This document shows positions 33,498-43,431 of a stretch of 64,000 bases of DNA, piece by piece (position 1 is the first letter of the stretch; each line of letters begins with the position of its first letter). A program made the position numbers and the translations under genes. The stretch is from contig BCIG01000001.1 of the NCBI GenBank assembly GCA_001599915.1, positions 496,001-560,000 of the forward strand, written 5' to 3'. The notes below the pieces were generated by a model that saw nothing but the letters and a program-made list of their open reading frames with translations, ran no database searches and was not told the DNA's origin. Source of the DNA: Symbiotaphrina buchneri (lineage: Eukaryota; Ascomycota; Symbiotaphrinales; Symbiotaphrinaceae).

Positions 33498-34053
33498 TGC
33501 CTGGTGTTTGTGTTTTCAGCTCATGCTTTTGTTTTGTCTTTATCGCTGCTGGGTTATGGTTGTTTCGTTGTTTCGTTGCTTCTTGTTCTTATCATCTGTT
33601 TCAAGACATAGATACTTGCGACACGTTAGCAATACTTGCTACACGTTAGCAATACTTGCTGCACGTTAGAAATACAACGGTGGCTCTCATCCACCGGCTA
33701 CATCATTCTATCCATAACGGGATCAGGCAAACTACTTGTTCGGAAGTCTTGCAGAGTGAAGAAAGAGATCCGGGACCTCGTGCGTAGATCTAGAGCACGT
33801 CGTAGTTGCCAGTTACCATACCATGTTCGTTACAATATCTTACATAAATCGGTGCGAGAAGTGGTGGCGTCCATAGCCGGTAAAGATTTTGGCAATTCTA
33901 AGCAGGTACGAAGATGTGACCAGGCTAACAAACAAACAACAAGCCAGATGGAAAATGGGTTGACACAATCAGACCCCGCCTTTAGCCATAAAGCAACAAT
34001 TCGATACACCACATATTGACCACTGACACAGGAATTTCAGGTATGGACCAAGA
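33498..34053. other. Intergenic; 20-bp tandem repeat at 33612-33673
   Basis: Three copies of ATACTTGCTACACGTTAGCA with small changes occur at 33612-33673. No frame is supported. Confidence 0.5.
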
Positions 34054-34183
34054 ATAGGTGCTTAGACCGAGAGTGGGTGCTTAGACCGAGAATAGGTGCT
34101 TAGACCGAGAGTAGGTGCTTAGACCGAGAATAGGTGCTTAGACCGAGAATAGGTGCTTAGACCGTTATTAGGTACTTCGACCG
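34054..34183 (-). repeat. Family A array in the 3' flank of the Cys-rich gene 2
   Basis: About seven 19-bp units (CTCTCGGTCTAAGCACCTA on the sense strand) stand just beyond the stop of the minus-strand paralogue. Position and orientation match the array after gene 1. Confidence 0.9.
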
Positions 34184-34228
34184 ATGATTAACCACTCAGG
34201 CAAAGGAGCCAGGCCTTTTGTCGGGACG

Positions 34229-35218
34229 CTAAGACCTCATCCTTTTGGCAGGACGGCTTTCACCATCGGACCCCTCACTTGATGCCGGTCGTTTGGCAGT
34301 GACAGCGCGCGGGGATGCGGAGGTGGCCGTGGTTGAGGGGCCCCATGTTCCAGGCGCTGAGGGCCGGGGACGGAAGGCCAAGGCCTGGTGGAAGCTGGGC
34401 ATTGGACGCTCGCCTGCTGGGCTCTGGGCTTCCTGGCGTGCTTCATCAGCCTCACCACTATACGGCCTGCCACCTTGATTTTTTGCCTTGGCCTTGACAG
34501 CGGAGGGCTGTGATTCGCCCGGCGCGCTGGTATTCTTTGACCGGCGGTTGAGATGTGGCGCCCTCGCCTTGGTTTGCCCTTTGGCCTTTTCTCTCTCCTT
34601 CCTTTCCTTGTCCAGATCGGCGAGTGGTCCCAGGCCTGGGGGCGGGGCGGTCCTGATGACCCTCGTGGCCTCTTGGTGGATTCTGATAGCCGCTTGAAGC
34701 AGCTCATCAACAACTTGGTCGGGCTCCCCAGCCGCCCGCGCCTCTCCAACGCGCTTCTTTGCCTTGTTAAACCTCCTTCTGACGTCTCGTTCTTCCTCAG
34801 GCATTTGCCTGGTCGAAGGCGGTTGAGAGTGCGGTTGGCCGGAGGCCGAGGGAAAGCTTGGTCCAGGGACCGAAGGTTGGGCGGTGGAGGGTTGAGGTGC
34901 CACCGAGGGCGAAGGAAAGGCGTTGTGTGGCATATAGCCAGGATAGGCGGGCACGAAGCCAGGAGGTAGCGACCCGGCTGGAGCGTATCCGAACACCCAA
35001 CCACCGAGAGGAGAGCCGAAAGGCTGTGAAGGCACTGAGCCCTGGTTGTATGGCCCTGGGGCCGGGTAGCTTGGCGCTGGGGCCGAAGCAAAGAAAGGCA
35101 TCTGGGCGAAGCCAGCAGCTGCCGGGGGCTGCTGTTGATACCGTCCGTGGAACGGACAGAAGCCAGGCCAAGCCCGACCACACTGCTGGCACCAGATCAT
35201 GCCTTGTTGCTCTGACAT
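34229..35218 (-). CDS. Cys-rich, disordered protein 2 (paralogue of 15708-17567)
   Basis: The frame starts at ATG 35218 (MSEQQGMIWCQQCGRAWPGF) immediately after a TGCAG acceptor, so a leader intron (donor at about 35281) probably ends at the start codon. WCQQCGRAWPGFCPFH matches WCDQCKVFVRGCQH of the larger paralogue, and both likely bind zinc. A Pro/Ala-rich region follows. Then comes a conserved block (MPEEERDVRRRFNKAKKR, later GLGPLADLDKERKEREK) that aligns with residues about 225-305 of paralogue 1, and a basic tail. It lacks the in-frame VQAP repeats and the WDDYD end of paralogue 1. Promoter similarity and the matching 3' array show that the whole locus was duplicated. Function unknown. 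Confidence 0.65.
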   Translation of the reverse strand: MSEQQGMIWCQQCGRAWPGFCPFHGRYQQQPPAAAGFAQMPFFASAPAPSYPAPGPYNQGSVPSQPFGSPLGGWVFGYAPAGSLPPGFVPAYPGYMPHNAFPSPSVAPQPSTAQPSVPGPSFPSASGQPHSQPPSTRQMPEEERDVRRRFNKAKKRVGEARAAGEPDQVVDELLQAAIRIHQEATRVIRTAPPPGLGPLADLDKERKEREKAKGQTKARAPHLNRRSKNTSAPGESQPSAVKAKAKNQGGRPYSGEADEARQEAQSPAGERPMPSFHQALAFRPRPSAPGTWGPSTTATSASPRAVTAKRPASSEGSDGESRPAKRMRS

Positions 35219-36196
35219 CTGCAAGGAGGAGTGTCAGAAATATCATCTCAAACAAGTCGTACCACTATGTGTGATCTCACCTTGACTTGCAAGATGCCGA
35301 GAAGACAGACGAAGGGAGTTATCCACGCGTTTTTTTCAGATATCTGTTCTGTCAGAGTCAAAATCTCAGAGGGCTCATGCCAATCTGTATAACTTACCAA
35401 GATCGTGGTTGGGATTTCAATGTTCCTTCGTTGGTGAGAGTGAGTGTGAAAAGGATTGTGCGTTGGAATAGTGATCACCTGGGTGGGTATACCCAACTAC
35501 TAGGGTAGAAGGTATCAAGCCCTAATAATAAGGTATAAGGCATAACAATTACTATGAGGGAGTTTGAACGTGAATCTTGGTCATTTGTCGTATTCCTTCA
35601 CTGCGGGTAAAGTACCTAAGGTACCTCTTTATTCACTTTATGACCCAGAATACTCTTGTTGTACCTTGTGACATCAGTAACTTGGGCGCCTTACCTTTTG
35701 GAATAGATTGGGTATGAAGATATAACGTATAACTTAATGAAGGAGAGCAGAGGAGAGGTCTGACTCCATCAAGACATTCGGATAGTTGTGAAGATGCCAT
35801 CTGGCACGTAACAACAGATAGGTACGTATGCTGAAAAGGAAGTCAGTTGCTCAAAGGTCCTTTCCTTGTGGGACAAGCAATGAGCGATAAGATCTTTCGT
35901 ATTTCTACAGCTTGTAATTGCATGGTAAGCAGAAATGAGCCATTCGACTCCGTGAATTGGCTCCTTGAGTTTGCTTACCCCTCAATTCCTGTAAAGTCCC
36001 AAGTTTGTTGTTTGCTTTTTTCAACCCCTCACCAGTTGCAAACTCAAGGGCTGTCCGTCTATTTAATAGACGCCCCTGCCCAGGTCTAGGGGGTTTTTCT
36101 TTTGGTAGACATGCAACTTATATCCTTATATATTTTTTGTTTCTGCTTTAGGACTCCTCTTCCAAGGACCCCAGCTGCGACGGAATACCGGATGCT
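35219..36196. promoter_or_regulatory. Upstream region of Cys-rich gene 2
   Basis: It includes the leader intron and the segment (about 35480-35660) similar to the upstream region of gene 1. The motifs AAGTACCTAAGGTACC and TTTATTCACTTTATGACCC are shared in order with 18000-18050. No further gene is supported up to 36196. Confidence 0.5.
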
Positions 36197-36985
36197 ATGG
36201 GGTTTTTCGAATTCTTGAAACTCCCCGCAGAAATCCGAAATATGATATATCAAAAATATCTGCTCTCTTCCAGCCCTGGGCCCGCACCTTATTGCCACCC
36301 AACATTCGATATGAGGAATGATGCAGATTGGGTCAACCTCTATTGCCGCGTTGCATTCTCTGAAGCCATCAATGGAGTGTTGGTCAATTCAACGAAGGAG
36401 GAGATCCGAGAGAATCACAGATCCATCGTGGATGCGCATCGACAGTCACCATCCGAGTATCTCAAGCCTGATGCTATCGACGGACAATCGAATGATTGGG
36501 CCAGCAGCTCACCCGATTCATCCAATAACTATGAGGTGTATAGCGAGTCCGTTCTTGGCTTGCTGGAAGTGTCTAAGCAATTGCATATGAGGTATTTGCG
36601 TTCCGACAGACAGATATTGATTGCAACCATAGCAATGGTCCCCACTCTTTGGCCGATGCTTCCATCTTGCCACGACCAAAATCGGGACAGCCCGGCTCCT
36701 GGCCCGGAGTCGCAACAACGCAGTAGCGGTCTGCGTTTTCTGATATTTGTCTGCTCTCAGAGGTTTGAGTTTCTGGGCTGGGCCTTGCAGTGGCTCAATG
36801 GAAAAGCCCCCACAGCCGCTCCCGGGATAGTGGCAAAACAACGGACCGCACCTGGCAAAGCAGCGAAGAGCGCCAGGTCGGTGAGGGGAAAATATCATAT
36901 CAACTCCAGAGCAAGCACAATTTTGTGCAGACGCTTTCAGGCTTCGCGGACTGCTTCTGCCGGGACCCAGGGCTACACAATTTGA
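36197..36985 (+). CDS. F-box-like protein (fungal LPAEIRNMIY type)
   Basis: The 262-aa frame opens MGFFEFLKLPAEIRNMIY. This phrase is the hallmark of a large Pezizomycotina family with an F-box-like N-terminus, whose members are thought to recruit targets to SCF ubiquitin ligases or have lost that role. Further in, ESVLGLLEVSKQLHM matches the second family landmark (LL.VSKQ.H). The C-terminal 100 residues look less conserved, and the reading could be cut by an unrecognised intron. No family A or B array is attached, so this gene may mark the right edge of the cluster. Confidence 0.55.
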   Translation: MGFFEFLKLPAEIRNMIYQKYLLSSSPGPAPYCHPTFDMRNDADWVNLYCRVAFSEAINGVLVNSTKEEIRENHRSIVDAHRQSPSEYLKPDAIDGQSNDWASSSPDSSNNYEVYSESVLGLLEVSKQLHMRYLRSDRQILIATIAMVPTLWPMLPSCHDQNRDSPAPGPESQQRSSGLRFLIFVCSQRFEFLGWALQWLNGKAPTAAPGIVAKQRTAPGKAAKSARSVRGKYHINSRASTILCRRFQASRTASAGTQGYTI

Positions 36986-37152
36986 TGAACTATCTCACAG
37001 CGCACCTTCGATGATATCGCTCAAGATTTCATACCCGGTTGAGACTTTCTTCAACTGCACCACTTACAACCTCTTCTCCGACTGCTCCATCCACAACATT
37101 TCTCCAACTGATAAGCGCTCTGCAGCAACAGGATCGCTACTATCTTGCAACA

Positions 37153-37744
37153 ATGGTACGTCTTTGTTTTGAAGTTAACTTGTTGTGAGATACTTACTGT
37201 ATCCAGGGTTTTAAATTCGAACCATTGCAGAAAAAGCCAATAACGAAGAGACCTCACGCAGAAACAATGGTATGATCCTTATCAATACGATGCATTGTCA
37301 TGACTAATTAGAATATAGGATGATGAGTCCAATGGCTTTGCTTCTGGTTCTTCGTCAAAGAAGACAAAGACGCACATAGGAGAAGATGGCGAGGTAAGAA
37401 TTATTACACACTATAAAAATTCTTATTACTGATATAATACATTGAGGGAATACAAGGTCAAGCTTGCAAAGGAGATTGGTGACCTGAACGTCAAACTGGA
37501 GGAGTTGTTAAAGAAGAAAGAGCATGAGGTGTCAACAAAGGAGCAACGATGGCGCAAAGTGAAGACTTTGGCCCTTGACTCCATCAAGGCATTGGAATTG
37601 TTGCAGGAAATCATTACGACGAATCTGGACAGTCTCCCTGGTGATTTCACCACAATTTTAGATGCGGAAATGGATGATATGCTGGAGAAAGAACGGCCGC
37701 GGCATTCGCAAGAGATGACGGTGACATTAAGCCCCTGTTGCTAA
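37153..37744 (+). CDS. Small coiled-coil protein, four exons
   Basis: Exons 37153-37155, 37207-37269, 37319-37393 and 37457-37744 join in phase to 142 aa. The first exon is only the ATG codon, flanked by a GTACGT donor. The protein starts MGFKFEPLQKKPITKR, has a basic Ser/Lys-rich part (SSSKKTKTHIGEDGE), and continues into a helical heptad-like stretch (KEIGDLNVKLEELLKKKEHE, later LDSIKALELLQEIITTNL). A dimeric or scaffold role is plausible. I do not recognise a family. The splice phases agree throughout, which supports the model despite the tiny first exon. Confidence 0.5.
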
Positions 37745-37923
37745 GAAGCCCAAGGTCTTAGCGCATCGCCCCAAACAATGTACTCCATAAGGCAAAGATA
37801 GCCGTGCCAAGGATTCGAAGCGAAAGAGCCGCAACTTGTTAAGGCCTCGACGGGCGCGACAGGGCGCGCCGGGTTGCTGTAATATTTATATAATATAATA
37901 TGACAAAATTTTAATGTTTTGAG

Positions 37924-38035
37924 GGGAAGATGCCCGAGTGGTTATGGGGTCAGGTTTAGGTCACTCTAAGCATGCACCCTCTTGGATGCTCCCTGATAGG
38001 TTAGTCCTGCGTGGGTTCGACTCCCACTCTTCTCA
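37924..38035 (+). tRNA. tRNA-Leu (anticodon UAG) with intron
   Basis: The sequence folds as a class II tRNA. The acceptor stem is GGGAAGA with TCTTCTC, and the D stem is CCC/GGG. The anticodon stem TCAGG/CCTGA has loop start TT-TAG-G, the long variable arm is AGG/CCT, and the T arm is GTGGG-TTCGACT-CCCAC. A 30-nt intron (37961-37990) lies one base after the anticodon, the canonical place. The mature length would be 82 nt, right for leucine tRNA. It decodes CUA, with wobble to CUG possible. Confidence 0.92.
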
Positions 38036-38527
38036 ACATTTTGCCATTTTTTTTTGTTTCTAGCATGTCTGTTGCAGTAGGTAGCACCTAGGAGGCCCGT
38101 AAATAAACTGGATTTCGGAAAGATGGAATTTTTGCGTCGAGGAAAAGGGTGGTAGAATTGCAGGAAAAGGCGGAAGCGATCGCTTGGTTTCGCGACTTTA
38201 GTCAGCTACGGTATCTAATCTGATAAGATCGTGGACTGCACCGGTTGGTCAGCCGCAGGACTGTATTAGCTACAAAGTACAATGCACTCCCACTTCTCAA
38301 TATATTTCGCCCTGTTAAGCCTGCACGATGATACATATTCTCGAGATATCTGAAGCCCCGATGTCTTAAGTCGGCAAAGGATGTTTCTATACCCGAATTA
38401 CAGGACTGCCATGCTCGAACGCTCCTTTTCCCCGAGTCCCTTCCGCATTAACATGCCATTATAATCATTTCATAAAGTTTGAACAAGAAGGGAAGACATG
38501 CATCTACATAAGGTGACCCTGGATAAC
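38036..38527. other. Intergenic; 3' flank of phosphatase gene
   Basis: No gene is seen. A poly-T tract just after the tRNA (38047-38056) could serve as the RNA polymerase III terminator. Confidence 0.5.
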
Positions 38528-40380
38528 TCAGGCGGTCTGTTTTCCCATTCCTAAACCAATGGCTTCAAAGAGAAGTGGATTGGCTTCTACACCGAGAATA
38601 GCAATGCCTGCGGTATGATTAGATACTCCCACGACTAGCTCAGCATGACATACCAGCGTAGACAACCAGCTTCGTCACCACCTCAACGTCGTATCGTACT
38701 CTTGGTTTCTGGACGTTGGCGAACATCTCGGTGTCTTCCTTCTCTTCCTCTGTACGGTTGTCATTCTTCCGATAGATTGGCCTGGGACCGACAGCCTCCG
38801 GACTGAAGAGCACAGTGCCTGAACCCATCATTTGTTCGTATTTCGAGAGACTATTCGACTTTTTCCGCCCATGAGCTGGTCCAGGTGATGAACTAGCAGA
38901 ATCATCCAGAGCCTCTTCAGTCTCGATCGAGGGGTGAACATTTAAGTAGCCCTCATTGCCTCTTTCCATACCGGAATTCGGGGTGTCGGCGCCAAATGGC
39001 GAGGAAGAGATGCTTTCGCGACGTCTCTTTTCTCTATATGCCAGTGTTTCGTAGGCATCCGCAGCAGATTGTGGTCCTATAGACACGGCTCTTCCCCTTC
39101 CGGTCCGCATTGAATTGAGCAACTTCGGGATATCCTTGACAGATGGAAGCACGTTGTCGACCTCAAGATTAGATGGTACGCGCTTGTACTCCCTAAGAAG
39201 GTTAGATCATTCTTGCAAGACAATAAAATACTTACGAAGCCTGCATGAAATATTTCCTAGGTAAATTGAGACCATGCTTCTCGATGAATCGATAGAGCGG
39301 TGGCAGTGTTGTCAGAAGTGTAGGTTTCATGATACCTCGCCAGGCGAATATTGTGAGCACGCCAAGCACGATCCGAACTATGACAATTGGCCAACCAATA
39401 GCCTCCAAATCGAAAGGAGCAGCTCCTGGAATAGAACCTTCGTATGGTATCGCCGAGTCAGAGTAATGCCAACCAGCGAACTCGGCACCTATAAAGACTC
39501 CTGCGAATGCAACACTATCATCAAAACAAGGGCAATCGTCCGCCGGTTCTGGATGGATTCGTATTAGGACGAGTATTACCACTGTAACTAGGAACACTGT
39601 TCTCCAAGTAGAATGATAAATGATCTCACTCCAGACCGGGCCATAGATGCATTCGACAATGGCAAGAAAAGCGCCCAACAAGCTGCCAATAATGACATCA
39701 AAAAAGCCATGCATGCCACAGTATAATCGTCCGAAAACAATAGAAACGGCATATCCATATGCTATCAATTCGAGCAGTAGTCTTGTCGTGGGATTTACAG
39801 TTGAATCCGGCGAGTGTAATTGATATAACGTATAGACCGCGACGGAAACAGCGTTTGTCGAATGGGTTGATGGGAAGCCATACTCAAGGGCTGCCGATCC
39901 AGACATGGTGATACGTTGTAGTGGAGGAGACAATGGTCGAGGCAAACATAGCATATCCTTCAAGAACCCGCTGAAGAATACGCCAGATGCCAACATATGG
40001 ACGAGCCTGTGATCTTTCAGTTATTATAGGATGAAATCGCCAAGCGGAAACGTACGCTCTACCCAGATCTGGTAAACCGCACCAGAAGAGGACGGGCAAC
40101 ATGACCATGAAGAATGTATGCGTGCCTAGGTTGGCAGTAATGGCAAAGTATGAGTCCAAGGTTGGTGTCCTGACCCGCTCTTGAACCCATGCTAGATACG
40201 GTGTCTCCCAGCGAACGAGGGGTAAGATCTTTTGTCGCAGATTGTAACGCCATTTCGGTAACCTGCCCTTATCTAGAACATAAGAAGTCAGAAGGTGAAG
40301 ATCTAGATATCCAATTGAGCTTGCGGAGACGTACAGTGGTCCACACTGCGCAAACCCGCATCGGGCTTATCGGAGTTCAT
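38528..40380 (-). CDS. LCB3: Sphingoid base 1-phosphate phosphatase (Lcb3/Ysr2-like)
   Basis: Five exons (40380-40335, 40272-40056, 40006-39236, 39192-38654, 38607-38528) join in phase to 550 aa. The family removes phosphate from dihydrosphingosine- and phytosphingosine-1-phosphate in the ER membrane and feeds sphingoid bases back to ceramide synthesis. The three PAP2 motifs are present: K-D-x6-R-P (KDMLCLPRP, about 104-112), FPSTHST (about 132-138, catalytic His136), and GRLYCGMHGFFD (about 180-191, with His187 and Asp191). Several hydrophobic helices surround them. The C-terminal third is a hydrophilic Ser-rich tail. The gene is divergent from the Rho4 gene. Confidence 0.93.
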
Positions 40381-41259
40381 GATGATAGGCCAAGTGGAGC
40401 TTGTGACGGGCAGGGAAAGAAGTCAATTGGCTTCATAGAGCGTGAAGGTATAGAGCACATCAATGCCCGTCTGGTGGAAGATGGTTGCCGTCCGTGATGG
40501 GTGTGAGTTGCGACGTGGAAGAGCGATGATGATGCTGCTGCCCTCAGCGTCAAGACTTGCAGTTGGGCTTTAGCTGCCTCATCTCACTAGCGCTCGGTAA
40601 GCATCTTGGTCGCTTCCCGGTTTGGTGCAAGCGCTTGCTGACCCCTGAACCTTCGAGCCGAGCTAGCCAAGGGGAAATCTGGGGCGCATATCACTGTTGG
40701 ACAGTCGATCTGATGGTGGATGAGATCAAACATGGAAGGTGTTGCTGGTGGAATAATTGAGTATTACTAATCGGTTCTGATACGTTTGATGAGCTTTCGC
40801 AGTGTACAAAGTATTTCTACCACTGTACAAAGGTACTGTCTCAGTGGATGTCACTTTTTGGCGGTGTCCGTACGTCATCTTCAGGTACCGTACCTTTAAC
40901 TGTGCAAATCTCACTAAATCCCCCGTTGCTGCTCCAACACCCGCGCACCCCGCTTAACTGGATCCGCTTAAGCTGCAGGTCAACACAGGCTCGTGAAAGG
41001 CTCCTTCCTTTTCCCGCTCCCTTCCTCCTTTACTTGCTGCTCTGCGCTCATTTTCCCTCCAAATCCTCAATCCAACCTTGGTGCATTCCTCAACTTCAAC
41101 TACTACTACGGCTATACCTCATTCCATTGTCATTGCACGCATCCTGTAATAAGGAGCTCTAGCTCTTACGTCTCTGTCGGACAAGTCGTCTCTTGCACGT
41201 TGCATCTTCCAGCATTATTACCACAACCTCTGGATCTCAAGCCGAGACACAGGGCGAAC
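40381..41259. promoter_or_regulatory. Divergent promoter, LCB3-like and RHO4
   Basis: This 879-bp intergenic region serves two divergent genes. The part next to the Rho gene is CT-rich, typical of fungal leaders. No additional gene is supported. Confidence 0.5.
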
Positions 41260-42214
41260 ATGTCGACGGGATCCTACGATTATGGCTACGATCAACCGCA
41301 ACGTCACTACTCAGTCATGAGTGCAAAAGCACCTTCAACCTCAGTATCCACTCGCCGCAAACCGGTTCGATCATACAGTGAACGAGTGAGCGAGAGTACC
41401 ATAAGCACTACTATGAGCACTTCCACCGGTCGGGAATCTGCTGCCACACACGTCACGCAACCTCCTGCGTACCACAAGAAGATAGTCGTCGTGGGTGATG
41501 GAGGCTGCGGAAAGACCTGCCTCTTGATCACTTACAGTCAAGGTTACTTCCCAGAGGTCAGTCTTACACCCTTTACGTGTGATGTCATTCTAATCGTGAA
41601 TTAGAAATACGTACCGACAGTGTTTGAGAATTACACAACTCATAGTGTCCATCCACCGACCGGTCAGACCGTGGAGCTGGCTCTATGGGACACTGCAGGT
41701 CAGGAGGAATACGACCGTCTTCGACCTCTATCGTACCCAGAAACGGATCTAATATTTGTTTGCTTCGCCATTGACTGTCCAAATTCTCTGGAAAATGTCA
41801 TGGACAAGGTAGGACTGCCACAAGCTTATGGAGGCCCGAACTGACTCACTGTTGCAGTGGTACCCCGAAGTGATGCACTTCTGCCCCACAACTCCTATCA
41901 TTCTAGTCGGCCTCAAATCCGACCTCCGCTCCAAGAGGACCTGCATCGACTTGCTTCGGACGCAAGGTCTTACTCCTGTCACTCCAGAACAAGGCCAAAC
42001 AGTTGCCAACCACATGGGCGCCGTATACATGGAGTGCAGCAGCCGAGAGAACCGAGGCGTCGAGGAAATCTTCGAGCGAGCCATTATGATGACTGTTGGC
42101 GAGCCAGACAGGAAGCGCGGTCGTAGCGCCGCAGGTGCTAGCGTTGCAGGTCCCTCGAACAGCAGGTTTGGCGGCAACAAAAAGATTAAGAAGCGGAAGT
42201 GCAACTTCCTGTGA
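41260..42214 (+). CDS. RHO4: Rho-family GTPase, Rho4 type
   Basis: Three exons (41260-41556, 41605-41808, 41858-42214) join in phase to 285 aa. The GTPase core has the P-loop GDGGCGKT (79-86), effector YVPTVFENY, switch [19 protein letters not shown], the base-binding region LVGLKSDLR (in place of the usual T-K-x-D) and a SAK-like ECSSREN. A long Ser/Thr-rich N-terminal extension of about 70 residues is the feature that separates Rho4 from Rho1 and Cdc42. The end KKRKCNFL is a polybasic stretch with a CaaX box ending in Leu, which favours geranylgeranylation. In yeasts and filamentous fungi Rho4 acts at the septum with formins in cytokinesis. The SIN scaffold gene at the right edge works in the same process. 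Confidence 0.93.
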
Positions 42215-42578
42215 TTACAGTTACACAACGTTCACACACGGAAAGCCATGAAAAAGACTATCTGATGAATTGCATGGATGAAACGACTGGTCTCTACACC
42301 GTTTATTGTTGGTTGCCGGTAACCAACATGGTCTGTCTTGGAGAAAGAATAAACACATGCTCTTGGCGTTTGGGTATTGTTCGGACTTTGGATCACCAGC
42401 TTCATGCGGAATCTTTCTGTCTTTTACACTTCTTGTTCGGCTTCTTGTGGATCGCATTGGCATAAGCGTTCATAATACAAGATTCAAAACCATGTCCATC
42501 CGTGTCCGTACCTTCAAAACTCCGCCGTCCCGTGACGCCTGAAAATGCAACCAATGACTCTTCCTTCATCTCTGGTAT
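42215..42578. other. Convergent 3' regions of RHO4 and DAD1
   Basis: A 364-bp gap between two convergent genes. Nothing else is seen. Confidence 0.6.
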
Positions 42579-43166
42579 TTATCCTTCCTTCTCATCCCGC
42601 ACCACCGTATCTTCACCCTCTTCTCGTTCGCCCTCTTCATCGTCCAATGCTTGCTCTTCAGCCTCGGGATCACGCGCCATGACATTCTCAAAATGCGACC
42701 ACAGTGCCTCGACGGACCCAAATTCGTTGCCGACCTACACAAGCGCACGTACCTACGTCAGCATCCCAGCCTCATCCAATTATAAGCCGTGGGATACGTA
42801 CAGCAATGACACCTTCGAGGCTACGGTTCAGCTTGTTGATGTTCTGCAGCACGTGTTCAAGGCTCTATCCACGCCATCGCAAAAGTTAGTAAACCACGAT
42901 GAAAGCTTTCACTTTTCCAAAGAGATGTGCGAAGGGACAGCAACCGAGTGAAGATGACGAGAAAGGGGTTGCGTAGGGCGTAGGACAGCGCGGATTGGGA
43001 AGCAACGTACCACGGCAATGTCCCCCACCAGCGCGTCACGCTCCTGTTCGAAGAGCGTCTTCTCGCGTAGGCCCCCGCTGGCGCCATTGGAATGCGCGGC
43101 GGAGGGGGCGGAGGGCTGCGAGGAGGTCGAGGTGTTTCGCCGGTGGTTTGAAGTTGAGGAGGACAT
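42579..43166 (-). CDS. DAD1: DASH/Dam1 complex subunit Dad1
   Basis: Three exons (43166-43011, 42864-42802, 42734-42579) join in phase to 124 aa. The DASH complex rings microtubules and couples kinetochores to them in fungi. The conserved core runs [35 protein letters not shown] and [19 protein letters not shown], which is the Dad1 signature. A Ser/Asn-rich N-terminal extension of about 35 residues and an acidic tail are typical of filamentous ascomycetes. The two introns lie inside the conserved core. The gene is convergent with RHO4 and divergent from the EF-hand gene. Confidence 0.93.
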
Positions 43167-43431
43167 CTTTTCCTTCTAGGTGGAGGTGTGGGGGATGCGG
43201 AAGCGGAGATCGTAGGGCGCGTGTCGCTTGGTGTTGAGATGTGGACGGTTTGGTAGGGCGGGAAGTGCCGTTGTGCGTCAATGGGACCTGCATTTGTGTG
43301 CAGCAAGGCGGGAAAGTAGCTTCCTCAAACGCTTTGATTCACGGTTCAAGATCTCTTCTTTTTCAACCTCCTCCGCTGTCACTTAATTCTTCGCTCGCTG
43401 CAGTTTGTCTCTATTTAAGACAGATACCACC

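Noticed and set aside
15544-34183. CRISPR-like arrays
   Set aside because: Units are 18-34 bp with no unique spacers, in a eukaryotic genome, and some are coding. They are minisatellites.
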